Of a stretch of 64,000 nt of DNA, positions 17,596 to 26,551 are shown piece after piece (the stretch's first letter is position 1; every line of letters begins with the position of its first letter). A program made the translations under genes and the position numbers. The notes beneath the pieces are model-generated. The model saw nothing but the letters and a program-made list of their open reading frames with translations, made no database searches and was not told where the DNA came from. The DNA comes from Rhodoplanes serenus (lineage in GTDB: Bacteria > Pseudomonadota > Alphaproteobacteria > Rhizobiales > Xanthobacteraceae): NCBI GenBank assembly GCA_945893145.1, contig CAMDDZ010000003.1:61730-125729 (forward strand). Direction: 5' to 3'.

Positions 17596-19323
17596 TCAGT
17601 ATCCGGCGGCGAGCGAGCCGCGGGTGCGCGCATCGGCGGCGCCGATCAGGCCAGCGGGCGTGATCAAAATCGAATTCACCGTGGTGGCCGGCGAACGAAC
17701 AATGATGCGGTGGCCGCGTGCTTCGAGAGCTTGCACGATCGCGGCAGAGAGCGAGCGCTCCACGATCACCTCATCGGGCAGCCATTGATTGTGAATGCGC
17801 GGCGCGGTCACCGCGTCGGCGACGCTCATGCGGTGGTCGATCATGTTGATCAGCACTTGCAGCACCGCGGTGATGATGCGGCTGCCGCCCGGCGCGCCGG
17901 TCACCAGCAAGGGGCGCCCGTCCTTGAGCACGATGGTTGGTGTCATGGACGACAGCGGCCGCTTGCCCGGTCCTGGTGCGTTCGCCTGGCCAAGGCCAAC
18001 GAGACCGAAGATGTTGGGCGCGCCTGGTTTGGCCGCGAAGTCGTCGAGCTCGTTGTTGAGCAGGATGCCGGTGCCGTCCGCGATCAGGCCGACGCCGTAG
18101 CTCTGGTTGAGTGTGTAAGTATTGGCGACTGCATTGCCGAGGCGATCCACGACCGAAAAATGCGTGGTGTTGTCGCCTTCGAATGCAAACGGATTGCCGG
18201 CCGCGATGTCGCGCGGCGCCTGCGCGCGCTGCAGATCGATGCTGGCGCGGAGTGTCGCGGCGTAGCGCTTCGACAAAAGGCCCGCGACGGGCATCGTGAC
18301 GAAGTCGGGATCGCCAAGGAATTGCGCGCGGTCCGCATAGGCGCGCTTCATCGTCTCGATCAAAAGATGCAGCGAGTTGGGATCGTCGGCGCGCAGTGCG
18401 AAGCCTTCGAGCACATTGAGCATCTCGATCAGCAGCACGCCGCCGGAGGAGGGCGGCGGCATCGAAACGATCTCGTGGCCGCGATAAGTGCCGCGCACCG
18501 CCGCGCGCTCGATGGGCCGATAGTTGTTCAAGTCGGCGGCGGTCATCAGTCCGCCGGCCTTGCGCACCGCGGCGACGATGCGTTGCGCGGTCGCGCCCTC
18601 GTAGAAGCCGCGCGCACCGTTGTGTGCGATCGCCTCCAGCGACGCCGCAAGATCGCGCTGCACCAGCATTTCGCCCTCGGCGAGCGGCGTGCCGTCGGCT
18701 TTGAGGAAAATCTTCGCCGACGCCGGCCATTGCGCGAGCCGCGGCGTCGCCTGCGGCAGCGAATCGGCCACGTCGGCCTCGACCGGAATGCCGTTGCGCG
18801 CCAGCGCGATGGCGGGCTCGATCAATTGCGCGAGCGTGAAATGGCCCGAGCCATATTTCGTGTGCGCGTGCGCGAGGCCGGCCACGGTGCCCGGGACACC
18901 GATGGCGAGGCCATGATCGCGCGACTTCTTCGGATCGGCGTCGCCGTGCGCATCGAGAAAGACATCGGGCGTGGTCGCCGCCGGCGCGGTTTCGCGATAG
19001 TCGATCGCCACCTGTCGGTTTTGTCCGGCGAGATGGAGCAGCATGAAGCCACCGCCGCCGATGTTGCCGGCACGCGGATAGGTGACCGCCATCGCAAAGC
19101 CGACCGCGACCGCCGCGTCGATCGCATTGCCGCCCCGCTGCAGGATATCGGCGCCAATGCGAGCGGCGCGCGCCTCCTGCGCCACCACCATACCGCTCTG
19201 CGCGGTGACCGGGACGGTGCGTGGAACGTCGCCCGCGGTCGAGCCGCGCTGCGCCCGCGCCGAACTGAGAGCGCTTGCCGCCAGCAGACCGAGCGTGAAC
19301 GCGCGGCGGGTGGTCCGGATCAT
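17596..19323 (-). CDS. ggt: Gamma-glutamyltransferase
   Basis: This is a 575-residue periplasmic Ntn-hydrolase that cleaves glutathione and transfers the gamma-glutamyl group. It starts with a Tat-like leader (MIRTTRRAFTLGLLAASALS). It shows GNAIDAAVAVGFAMAVTYP and GNIGGGGFMLLHL in the large subunit, and the autoprocessing motif GDNTTHFSVVD at about residue 381, where the Thr becomes the N-terminal nucleophile of the small subunit. The later PLSSMTPTIVLKDGRP and GAPGGSRIIT are also family signatures. Length is normal. It is transcribed divergently from the TTT receptor with a 75-bp gap, so the imported substrate may relate to its products, but this is only a contextual guess. Confidence 0.95.
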   Translation of the reverse strand: MIRTTRRAFTLGLLAASALSSARAQRGSTAGDVPRTVPVTAQSGMVVAQEARAARIGADILQRGGNAIDAAVAVGFAMAVTYPRAGNIGGGGFMLLHLAGQNRQVAIDYRETAPAATTPDVFLDAHGDADPKKSRDHGLAIGVPGTVAGLAHAHTKYGSGHFTLAQLIEPAIALARNGIPVEADVADSLPQATPRLAQWPASAKIFLKADGTPLAEGEMLVQRDLAASLEAIAHNGARGFYEGATAQRIVAAVRKAGGLMTAADLNNYRPIERAAVRGTYRGHEIVSMPPPSSGGVLLIEMLNVLEGFALRADDPNSLHLLIETMKRAYADRAQFLGDPDFVTMPVAGLLSKRYAATLRASIDLQRAQAPRDIAAGNPFAFEGDNTTHFSVVDRLGNAVANTYTLNQSYGVGLIADGTGILLNNELDDFAAKPGAPNIFGLVGLGQANAPGPGKRPLSSMTPTIVLKDGRPLLVTGAPGGSRIITAVLQVLINMIDHRMSVADAVTAPRIHNQWLPDEVIVERSLSAAIVQALEARGHRIIVRSPATTVNSILITPAGLIGAADARTRGSLAAGY

Positions 19324-19398
19324 GGCGCGAGCCTACCCGAAGCGGTGATGGGGTGATACCGTTCGGTCATCAGACAAGAAACGCCAGGGAGGATCATC

Positions 19399-20379
19399 AT
19401 GCTGACGCGCCGCGCTGCGCTCACCGGACTTGCTGCAGGCACCGCCACGGTTGCGCTGGGCGCGCCCGCCTGGAGCCAAAATTTCACCAAGCAGATGCAC
19501 GTGATCGTGCCCTACGGACCGGGCGGTACCTCCGACATTCTGGCGCGCCTCATTGGCCCGAAGCTGTCGGAAGCGATCGGCCAGCCGGTGATCGTCGAGA
19601 ACAAGCCAAGCGCGTCCGGCAACATCGGCGCCGACTATGTGGCCAAGCAACCGGGTGACGGCCACACGCTGCTGATCACCGACGTCGGCACGCTGGCGAC
19701 GCAGCCGAGCCTGGTGAAGAAACTCTCGTTCGACGTGCAGAAGGACCTGGTGCCGGTCGGCATGGTGATGTTCTCGCCCTATTGTTTCGCGGTGCATCCG
19801 TCGCTGCCGGTGAACACCTGGGCGGAGCTGATCGCCTACGACAAGGCCAATCCCGGCAAGCTCAATGTTGCCAACAGCGGCGTCGGCTCGATCCAGCATC
19901 TGCTGGCGATCGTGATTGCCAAGAAGTACGGGCTGAAGTGGGGCATGGTGCCGTATCGCGGCGGCGCGCCCGCGATCCGTGCCGTGGTGTCGAATGAGAG
20001 CAACGTGATCCTCAACGGCGCGCTCGCCACCATGCCGTTCGTCACGCAGAACCAACTCAAGGGCATTGCGGTGTCGGGCGACAAGCGCTTGGCCGGCGTG
20101 CCGAACCTGCCGACCTTCAAGGAGCTCGGCATGCCGATCGTCGAAGTCGGCTCTTGGCAGGGCTTCCTCGCCAGCAAAGGCACGCCGCCCGCCATGGCGG
20201 CGCGGCTGAATATGGAGATCAAGAAGATTCTTATGACTCCGGAAATCTCCAAAAAGATTGTCGATCTGGGTGGTGAGGTGCGCACCGACACGCCGGATGA
20301 ATTCGGCGCTTGGATCGCCAAGGCGATCGCTGAATGGGGCGCGGTGGTGAAAGCTGAAGGCATTCAGGTTGATGGCTAG
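19399..20379 (+). CDS. tctC: TTT transporter solute receptor (Bug/TctC family)
   Basis: This is a 326-residue periplasmic binding protein of the tripartite tricarboxylate transporter family. The leader MLTRRAALTGLAAGTATVAL is RR-containing and probably Tat. The mature part has VIVPYGPGGTSDILARLIGP, GQPVIVENKPSASGNIGADY and DGHTLLITD, all Bug-family signatures that line the carboxylate-binding cleft. It is the only receptor here in an operon with both membrane subunits (tctB, tctA downstream). Substrates of such receptors are usually small carboxylates or aromatic acids; this one's is unknown. A repeat element separates it from tctB, possibly setting expression ratios. Confidence 0.93.
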   Translation: MLTRRAALTGLAAGTATVALGAPAWSQNFTKQMHVIVPYGPGGTSDILARLIGPKLSEAIGQPVIVENKPSASGNIGADYVAKQPGDGHTLLITDVGTLATQPSLVKKLSFDVQKDLVPVGMVMFSPYCFAVHPSLPVNTWAELIAYDKANPGKLNVANSGVGSIQHLLAIVIAKKYGLKWGMVPYRGGAPAIRAVVSNESNVILNGALATMPFVTQNQLKGIAVSGDKRLAGVPNLPTFKELGMPIVEVGSWQGFLASKGTPPAMAARLNMEIKKILMTPEISKKIVDLGGEVRTDTPDEFGAWIAKAIAEWGAVVKAEGIQVDG

Positions 20380-20398
20380 CGTTTGCTGACATTGTTCC

Positions 20399-20528
20399 GC
20401 CCTCACCCTGAGGAGGCCGCGAAGCGGCCGTCTCGAAGGGCGAGGGCGGCCCCATCCTTCGAGACGCGCCCCATAGCGAGTTGAAGACGCCCGTGAACGC
20501 GCTTATGGGGCGCTCCTCAGGATGAGGC
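20399..20528 (-). repeat. Repeat element inside the TTT operon (copy 2 of the 'cataagcgcgtt' family)
   Basis: This 130-bp segment between receptor and tctB is bounded by the inverted pair CCTCACCCTGAGGA / TCCTCAGGATGAGG. Read on the minus strand, it matches the repeat at 6483-6552 (CCATAAGCGCGTT, GGCGTCTTC, CGCTATGGGG). An internal GGCCGCGAAGCGGCC hairpin is also present. It is typical of Bradyrhizobium-type intergenic elements. Confidence 0.75.
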
Positions 20529-20543
20529 CGAGAGAGGGTCGTG

Positions 20544-20993
20544 ATGACCTTGAAGATCAACATCCCCGATCTCGCGTTCGCCGCGTTCCTGGTTGCGATC
20601 GGTGCATTCGCATTTGCGCTCGCGAGCGAGCTGACGGTGGGCACCGCGGCCGCAATGGGGCCGGGCTATGTGCCGCGCGGGCTTGCTATCGTGGTGATGA
20701 TCTACGGCGCGGTGCTTGGCCTGCGCGCCATGTTTGCCGGGCACGCGGCGCTGCCGGACATCGCGTGGCGGCCGCTGATTCTGATCAGCGCTTCGGTCGC
20801 GCTGTTTGCCGCCATGCTGCCTTATGCGGGCCTCGCGCTCTCGAGCCTCACGGTGGTGATCTGCGCGGGCTTCGCCTCCTACGACGTGCGGCTGCACGAG
20901 AACGCGGTGCTCGCCGTCGCGCTCGCGGCCTTCTCAGTGCTGTTGTTCGTCACGGTGCTCGGCCTGCCGATCCCGGTCCGACCGCAGTGGTAG
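20544..20993 (+). CDS. tctB: TTT transporter small membrane subunit TctB
   Basis: This is a 149-residue protein with four hydrophobic segments (DLAFAAFLVAIGAFAFAL; GLAIVVMIYGAVLGL; PLILISASVALFAAML; AVLAVALAAFSVLLFVTVLG) and the TctB-type MGPGYVPRGLA loop after the first helix. TctB is the poorly conserved small subunit of TTT systems in the inner membrane. GTG-ATG are adjacent; the ATG at 20544 sits at better spacing from GAGAGGG. It is followed 16 bp later by tctA. Confidence 0.9.
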   Translation: MTLKINIPDLAFAAFLVAIGAFAFALASELTVGTAAAMGPGYVPRGLAIVVMIYGAVLGLRAMFAGHAALPDIAWRPLILISASVALFAAMLPYAGLALSSLTVVICAGFASYDVRLHENAVLAVALAAFSVLLFVTVLGLPIPVRPQW

Positions 20994-21009
20994 GCGGAGA
21001 GGAACCGTC

Positions 21010-22509
21010 GTGGACCTGATCGCCAATCTCGCCACCGGATTTGCGGTCGCGCTGACGCCAGCCAATCTTGGCTTCTGCTTCATCGGTGCGCTGATCGGCA
21101 CGCTGGTCGGCGTGCTGCCCGGCATCGCGCCGATCACCACCATCGCGATCCTGCTGCCGTTCACCTTCACGCTGCCGCCGGCCTCGTCGCTCATCATGCT
21201 GGCTGGCATCTTCTATGGCGCGCAATACGGCGGCTCGACCACGGCGATCCTGGTCAACGTGCCGGGCGAGTCCTCCTCCATTGTCACCTGCCTCGACGGC
21301 CACCAGATGGCGAAGCAGGGCCGTGCCGGCCCCGCGCTGGCGATTGCGGCCATCGCGTCGTTCTTCGCGGGCACCGTTTCGACCCTGGTGATTGCCACCG
21401 CAAGCGTGCCGATGTCCTGGCTGGCGCTGAAGTTCAACGCGCCGGAATACTTCAGCCTGATGGTGCTCGGCCTGACCGGCGCGGTGGTGCTGGCCCATGG
21501 CGCGCCCGAGAAGGCGGTGGCGATGGTGCTGGTCGGGCTGCTGCTCGGCCTCGTTGGCATCGACGTCAACACCGGCGCGCCGCGCATGACCATGGATATC
21601 GCGGAGCTTGGCGACGGCATCGGTTTCGTGCCGGTCGCCATCGGTTTGTTCGGGTTTGCCGAGCTTGCCATCGCGCTCGGCCAGCCGCAGGACCGCAACC
21701 TGCTGTCTGTCAAACTGAGCAGTCTCTGGCCGTCGCGCGAGGAAATTCGCCAATGCATTCCCGCGATGATTCGCGGCACCGCGATCGGCTCGGTGCTCGG
21801 CGTGCTGCCGGGCGGCGGCGCCGCGCTATCGTCGTTCGCAGCCTATGCGGTGGAGAAGAAATCCGCGCGCGATCCGTCGCGTTTCGGCCGCGGCGCCATC
21901 GAGGGCGTCGCCGCGCCGGAGGCCGCCAACAACGCCGGCGCGCAGACCAGCTTCATTCCGCTGCTCACGCTCGGCATTCCCGGCAATGCCATCATGGCGC
22001 TGATGGTCGGCGCCATGATGATCCAGGGCGTGCAGCCCGGGCCGCAGGTGATGACCGCGCAGCCGCAATTGTTCTGGGGCGTGATCGCCTCGATGTGGCT
22101 CGGCAACCTGATGCTGATCGTGCTCAACCTGCCGATGATCGGGCTGTGGGTGGCGCTGCTGCGCGTGCCCTATCGGCTGATGTTTCCCGCCATCGTGCTG
22201 TTCTGTTGCATCGGCACCTATTCGACCGGCAACACCGTGTTCGACGTCTGGGTGATGCTGTTGTTTGGCGTGCTCGGCGTGTTCTTCGTCAAGGTCGGCG
22301 CCGAGCCCGCGCCGTTCATCTTGGGCTTTATCCTCGGCCCGCTGATGGAAGAGAACTTCCGCCGCGCCATGTATCTGTCGCGCGGCGACGCCACGGTGTT
22401 CGTCGAGCGTCCGATCAGCGCGACGCTGCTCGCGATGTCGGTGGCGCTGCTGGTGATCCTCGTGTTGCCGGCGGTGAAGCGCAAGCGTGAGGAGGTGTTC
22501 AAGGAGTAG
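21010..22509 (+). CDS. tctA: TTT transporter large membrane subunit TctA
   Basis: This is a 499-residue polytopic inner-membrane protein driving Na+ or H+ coupled uptake with TctB and the receptor. The two family signatures are present in the two halves: LVGVLPGIAPITT near residue 35 and VLGVLPGGGAALSSFAAY near 262. GAQYGGSTTAILVNVPGES and EGVAAPEAANNAGAQTSFIP are strongly conserved TctA loops. It starts with GTG at 21010 after GGAGAGGAACC. The 3' end overlaps the convergent hydrolase gene by 11 bp, so the two transcripts are antisense at their ends. Confidence 0.96.
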   Translation: MDLIANLATGFAVALTPANLGFCFIGALIGTLVGVLPGIAPITTIAILLPFTFTLPPASSLIMLAGIFYGAQYGGSTTAILVNVPGESSSIVTCLDGHQMAKQGRAGPALAIAAIASFFAGTVSTLVIATASVPMSWLALKFNAPEYFSLMVLGLTGAVVLAHGAPEKAVAMVLVGLLLGLVGIDVNTGAPRMTMDIAELGDGIGFVPVAIGLFGFAELAIALGQPQDRNLLSVKLSSLWPSREEIRQCIPAMIRGTAIGSVLGVLPGGGAALSSFAAYAVEKKSARDPSRFGRGAIEGVAAPEAANNAGAQTSFIPLLTLGIPGNAIMALMVGAMMIQGVQPGPQVMTAQPQLFWGVIASMWLGNLMLIVLNLPMIGLWVALLRVPYRLMFPAIVLFCCIGTYSTGNTVFDVWVMLLFGVLGVFFVKVGAEPAPFILGFILGPLMEENFRRAMYLSRGDATVFVERPISATLLAMSVALLVILVLPAVKRKREEVFKE

Positions 22510-23476
22510 CGGCTCCCTCGTCGAGGAACGCCTGCACGGCCCTGAACAGCTCCAGCCGGTTCTTCTCCAGCATCATGTGGTGCGTGCCTTCGGCCAGCAT
22601 CACGAGGCGCTTGCCGGGCGAGTTCACCATCAGCGGAAACAGCGTCTGCGCCATATAGGGTGGCGTGTCGCGGTCCCATTCGCCGACCACAATGAGCGTC
22701 GGCGCGGTGATCTTTGCCGGATCGTACATGGTCTTGCCGGATGACCAGTATTCCTGGGTGTCCTGCACGGTGCCATTGGGTGCGCGCACGACCGGCGGAT
22801 TCTGTTTCGCGCCGTCGGGATCGGTCGCCCAGGTGGCGTCAGCCCATTGCTCGAACCAGCCGGCCGGAATCTGCGCCGCCTTCTTGTCGTCGGGCACACC
22901 ATTGTGCCAACGCGCCTTCGCCTGCTCGCGGGTGACGGTGCGATAGGCGCCAAGCGGTCCGGAACCGAGATTTTGCGCGAGCAACGACGGCGTGGTGCGC
23001 AGCCAGCCCGGCGCGTAGAGCATCAGCCGTGCGGTCTTGTCCGGATTCTGGATCGCGGTGGTTGCCATTAGGGTGCAGCCCCACGACCAGCCGAGCAGAT
23101 TGAGCCGCGAGATGTTGCGGCGCTTGAGGATCATGTTGAGCACCGCGGTGATGTCCTTCACCGCGTCAGGCGTACGCGCGACCGGCGGATTGTTCGCCGC
23201 GGGCTCGCTCATTTGTTTCGGCCGCGTGGATTTGCCGTAGCCGCGCACATCGAGGCAATAAACGTCGTAGCCGCGCGACGCGATGTATTCCATCCACGAC
23301 TGGCCGCCGAGCGGGATATCGAAGCCGGTGTGCGCCGGATAGGTCGAGCCGTGCACGAACAGCAGCGTGCGCTCCGGCGAAAACGTTGCGAGATTCGCCG
23401 GGCGCTTGTTGCGGACGTAAATCGCGATGCCCGGATCGGACGGTACCGTGATGTCTTCGGTGATGAGATCGGTCAT
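22499..23476 (-). CDS. Alpha/beta-hydrolase
   Basis: This is a 325-residue alpha/beta-hydrolase fold protein. It shows LLFVHGSTYPAHTGFD (oxyanion region), YDVYCLDVRGYGKSTRP, the nucleophile elbow LGWSWGC with Ser, PTLIVVGEWDRDTP for the acid, and EGTHHMMLE with the catalytic His. No signal peptide is seen. The substrate (ester, lactone or epoxide) cannot be told from sequence. It is first read after the enolase-superfamily gene on the same strand (23-bp gap), so it may act with that enzyme and the NMT1-like protein in one catabolic unit. Its 3' end overlaps tctA. Confidence 0.92.
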   Translation of the reverse strand: MTDLITEDITVPSDPGIAIYVRNKRPANLATFSPERTLLFVHGSTYPAHTGFDIPLGGQSWMEYIASRGYDVYCLDVRGYGKSTRPKQMSEPAANNPPVARTPDAVKDITAVLNMILKRRNISRLNLLGWSWGCTLMATTAIQNPDKTARLMLYAPGWLRTTPSLLAQNLGSGPLGAYRTVTREQAKARWHNGVPDDKKAAQIPAGWFEQWADATWATDPDGAKQNPPVVRAPNGTVQDTQEYWSSGKTMYDPAKITAPTLIVVGEWDRDTPPYMAQTLFPLMVNSPGKRLVMLAEGTHHMMLEKNRLELFRAVQAFLDEGAATP

Positions 23477-23499
23477 CGGTTACTCGACTTCGCCCATGC

Positions 23500-24597
23500 T
23501 CAGTCTTTTACCCGGCAGTCCTTCAAAATCTCCGGCTTGAACGCGAGGCCGTGCCCCGGCCGCTCCGGCGCGGTGATCATGCCGTTCACCACCGGCACCG
23601 GATTGACCCAGAGATCCTCCGACAAGCCCATATCCTCAATCCACGCCCCGTTCGGGATCGAGGCCAGGAGCTGCACGTTCAGCTCGGGGAACAGGTGCGG
23701 CGCCATTTGCAGGCCCCAGGTGTCGGCCAGCACCGAAATCTTGCGCAGGTCGGTGTAGCCGCCGCGCATCGGATCGGGCTGCAGGATCGGGCAGCGCGGA
23801 TTTTCGAAGAACGGCCGCAGGTCGAACCGCGTGAAATGCGTCTCGCCGCCGACGATGCGGATCGGGAGCGCCTCGGCGACGCGCATGTAGCCCTTGAAGT
23901 CGTCGGCCGGCACCGGCTCTTCCAGCCAGTAGATGTCGTAATCGACGATCTTGCGGCCCTGGTTGATCGCAACGTCAGAGGTCCAGCCCTGGTTGATGTC
24001 GATCATGATGTCGATGTCGGGGCCGAGCGCCTCGCGCATCCGCTTCACGTTATCGACGTCGCCACGCAGATTGGTGGTGTGCGCCATCTGCATCTTGATC
24101 GCCTTGTAGCCAAGCGACTTGTAATAAAGCGCCTTGGCGATCATGCCGTCGCCGCCCGAACCGCGGAAGCAGCCGGAGCCGTACACCGGAAGCTGCGAGC
24201 GCACGTGGCCCCACAGCCGGTGCAGCGGCAGGTTGGCGCGCTTGCCGATCGCGTCCCACAGCGCGATGTCGAGCGCCGACATCGCCATGGTGAGGATACC
24301 GCCGCGGTTGTAGGTGACGGTGCGCTTCCAGGTCTCGTGCCAGATGCCTTCGACCGCGGTCGCATCCTTGCCGATCACGAACGGGATGATGGTCTCGTTC
24401 AGCGCCGCCACGATGGTGCGCAGGCCCGGCCGGAACGAGAATAGATAGCCCATGCCGACGATGCCGCCCTTGGTCTCGACTTCGAGCACCAGCAGATTGC
24501 GCGCGTCGCCGAAGGCGTGGCCCTTGAGCCAGGGCGTCTCGGGCCATGGCACGCGCAGGATGCTGGTGCGGATGGCGGTGATGGTCATGTCGGTCAT
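23500..24597 (-). CDS. Mandelate racemase/muconate lactonizing (enolase superfamily) enzyme
   Basis: This is a 365-residue enolase-superfamily protein. The capping domain is at 1-125, and the barrel carries metal ligands Asp200 (DIDIMIDINQGW), Glu226 (WLEEPVP) and Glu252 (IVGGETHF), with His301 in QMAPHLFPELN as general acid/base. Lys168 fits the first position of the KxK motif, but the second position is Gln170 (AIKMQMA) instead of Lys or Arg, so only one face of the active site has a Lys base. That suggests a dehydratase or stereospecific epimerase rather than a racemase. The ATG at 24597 is 2 bp after the stop of the NMT1-like gene, indicating an operon. Confidence 0.92.
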   Translation of the reverse strand: MTDMTITAIRTSILRVPWPETPWLKGHAFGDARNLLVLEVETKGGIVGMGYLFSFRPGLRTIVAALNETIIPFVIGKDATAVEGIWHETWKRTVTYNRGGILTMAMSALDIALWDAIGKRANLPLHRLWGHVRSQLPVYGSGCFRGSGGDGMIAKALYYKSLGYKAIKMQMAHTTNLRGDVDNVKRMREALGPDIDIMIDINQGWTSDVAINQGRKIVDYDIYWLEEPVPADDFKGYMRVAEALPIRIVGGETHFTRFDLRPFFENPRCPILQPDPMRGGYTDLRKISVLADTWGLQMAPHLFPELNVQLLASIPNGAWIEDMGLSEDLWVNPVPVVNGMITAPERPGHGLAFKPEILKDCRVKD

Positions 24598-24599
24598 GG

Positions 24600-25493
24600 C
24601 TAGATTCCGTTCAGGGTCGGTTCGACGCATTCATCATAGCTTGGCGGGCGGGCGATGAATCCACCCGAATGCAGGCTTTGCCCGAGCCGTGCGAAGCCTT
24701 GCGGGATCATCCTGGTTTCGCGCGACCACAGCCCGGCATCTTTGTAGCGCCGCAACGAGGCGGTAAGGATGTCCAGCGGCACATCGGGGAAGAACGACGC
24801 CACACCCTCGGCGAGCTTTTCGGCCGGGTTGGCGTAGAGCCATGCCAACATCTTCGCGGTGGCGCGAGTCATGGTGGCAAATTCGTCGCGATATTTGGCA
24901 CAAGCCTCGCGTGTTGCGATGAAGGCCGTGTAGGCGGTCGGTCCGCGCGTGCTGGCCGCATAGAGGATGTCGCCGGCCTTGTCCTTTTCCGCCATTGAAA
25001 CAAACGGCTCGAACGCCTGCATGACGTCGATGTCGCCAGCTTGCAGCGCGTGGTAATTGCGCGTCATCGCCCGGTCGGAAAAGCGCGGCAGCGTCGAAGG
25101 GTCGATGCCTTCATCGCGCAAATCCTGCTGCAGGCACATCCAGGGCGTCGGCACTTCCGAAACCGACGCAAAACGTTTGTTGTGAAGGTCCGCGAGACGA
25201 AACGGCTGCTCACCCTTGCGGCCGATCAGGAAGAATGGGTCGTGCGAAACCACCTCGCAGAAATTCACGAGCGGCGAATGCCGGTCCTGATCGTGCGCCC
25301 GCATCACCCGCATCGGTCCGCCCCATGTTACGTCGACCGAGCCATCGAGCAGTTTGGGCACCGCGTCGCCCGGCGCGTCCGAGGTCATCAGTTCGACGTC
25401 GAGGCCCTCACGTTTGTAGAAGCCGAGCGCGTGCGTGGCGTAATACGGCGCGTAAAAGATCGCCCGGAAGTTCTCCATCAGTCTGATCGGCAT
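24600..25493 (-). CDS. NMT1/THI5-like (SsuA-type) binding protein without signal peptide
   Basis: This 297-residue protein has the periplasmic-binding-protein-like THI5/NMT1 fold: IFYAPYYATHALGFYKREGLDVE, TSDAPGDAVPKLLDGSVDVTWGGP and TRNYHALQAGDIDVMQAFEPF. Starting at the ATG at 25493 (MPIRLMENFRAIFYAPYY) it has no leader; the longer in-frame extension is Arg/Pro/Thr-rich and not a signal peptide. No ABC permease or ATPase genes are adjacent. The cysteine cluster typical of eukaryotic THI5 pyrimidine synthases is absent. It may be a cytosolic enzyme or sensor tied to the enolase-superfamily gene 2 bp downstream. It is divergent from a Bug receptor, 89 bp away. Confidence 0.82.
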   Translation of the reverse strand: MPIRLMENFRAIFYAPYYATHALGFYKREGLDVELMTSDAPGDAVPKLLDGSVDVTWGGPMRVMRAHDQDRHSPLVNFCEVVSHDPFFLIGRKGEQPFRLADLHNKRFASVSEVPTPWMCLQQDLRDEGIDPSTLPRFSDRAMTRNYHALQAGDIDVMQAFEPFVSMAEKDKAGDILYAASTRGPTAYTAFIATREACAKYRDEFATMTRATAKMLAWLYANPAEKLAEGVASFFPDVPLDILTASLRRYKDAGLWSRETRMIPQGFARLGQSLHSGGFIARPPSYDECVEPTLNGI

Positions 25494-25582
25494 GGAATGC
25501 GCCCCCGCTCCGCGCATGGCTGTTGTTGTCGTTGGCTGCGATTTTTGGGAATGTTGTGCTTCGGTGCAAGGGACCCACGCGC

Positions 25583-26551
25583 ATGAGAGCCATCTTTCGC
25601 TGCCTGCTGCTGGCCGTTTTCGCGGTTGCGGCCCCAGCCTGGGCACAGGACGCCTATCCGAGCCAGGCGATTACGCTGGTGGTGCCGGTGCCGCCGGGCG
25701 GCGCCTCGGATTTTGTGGCACGGACCATCGGCCAGAAGCTATCCGAGGTTTTGGGCCAGCCGGTCATCATCAGCAATCAGGGTGGCGCGAGCGGCACCAT
25801 CGCGTCGAACAACGTCGCCAAGGCCGCGCCGGACGGCTACACGCTGCTGGTCAGCTCGATCACCACCCACGGCATCGGCCCGCTGATCAACACCAACGCG
25901 CCCTATGACACGCTGAAGGATTTCACGCCGGTCATCTTTCTCGCGGATTTTCCGCTGGTCATGACGGTGAACTCCGGCCATCCGGAAAAATCGGTCGCGG
26001 AGCTGATCGCTTTTGCCAAGGCCAATCCGGGCAAGCTCACCTTTGCGTCGTCGGGCAACGGCGGCGCACCGCATCTGTCCGGCGAGCTATTTCAGATCGT
26101 CACCGGCACCAAGATGCTGCATGTGCCCTATCGCGGCAGCGCACCTGCGGTGGTCGACGTGGCGGGCGGCCGTGTCGACATCATGTTCGACGGCGCGGCC
26201 TCGATGCTTGCGATGATCCAGGCTGGCAAGCTGCGGCCACTCGGCACGTTGAGCAACGCACGGCTTTCTATTTTGTCCGAAGTGCCGACCTTCGATGAGC
26301 TTGGCATCAAGGGCGTCGATGTCTCGCTCTGGTTCGGGCTGAGCGGTCCGGCGGGGATGCCACCGGCGGTGGTGCAGCGGCTCAACACCGAGATCGACAA
26401 GATCCTGAAAATGCCGGATGTACGCGAGGCCTTGAATCGCCAGGGTGGCGTGCCGATGGGCGGCGCGCCCAAGCGCTATGACGATTGGGTGCGCGCCGAG
26501 CAGGCGCGCTGGGGCGACGTCATCAAGAAGAACAACATCAAGGTGGAATAA
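25583..26551 (+). CDS. Bug-family solute receptor (TTT type), second copy
   Basis: This is a 322-residue receptor with Sec leader MRAIFRCLLLAVFAVAAPAW and cleavage after AWAQ. It carries VPVPPGGASDFVARTIGQ, GQPVIISNQGGASGTIASN and DGYTLLVSS. It is an orphan: no tctA/tctB follows, so it would have to use the subunits of another system (for example those at 20544-22509) or act as a sensor ligand-binder. Its TAA overlaps the ATG of the TPR gene (TAATG), indicating coupled translation with that protein. The longer upstream frame was rejected because it would bury the leader. Confidence 0.92.
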   Translation: MRAIFRCLLLAVFAVAAPAWAQDAYPSQAITLVVPVPPGGASDFVARTIGQKLSEVLGQPVIISNQGGASGTIASNNVAKAAPDGYTLLVSSITTHGIGPLINTNAPYDTLKDFTPVIFLADFPLVMTVNSGHPEKSVAELIAFAKANPGKLTFASSGNGGAPHLSGELFQIVTGTKMLHVPYRGSAPAVVDVAGGRVDIMFDGAASMLAMIQAGKLRPLGTLSNARLSILSEVPTFDELGIKGVDVSLWFGLSGPAGMPPAVVQRLNTEIDKILKMPDVREALNRQGGVPMGGAPKRYDDWVRAEQARWGDVIKKNNIKVE

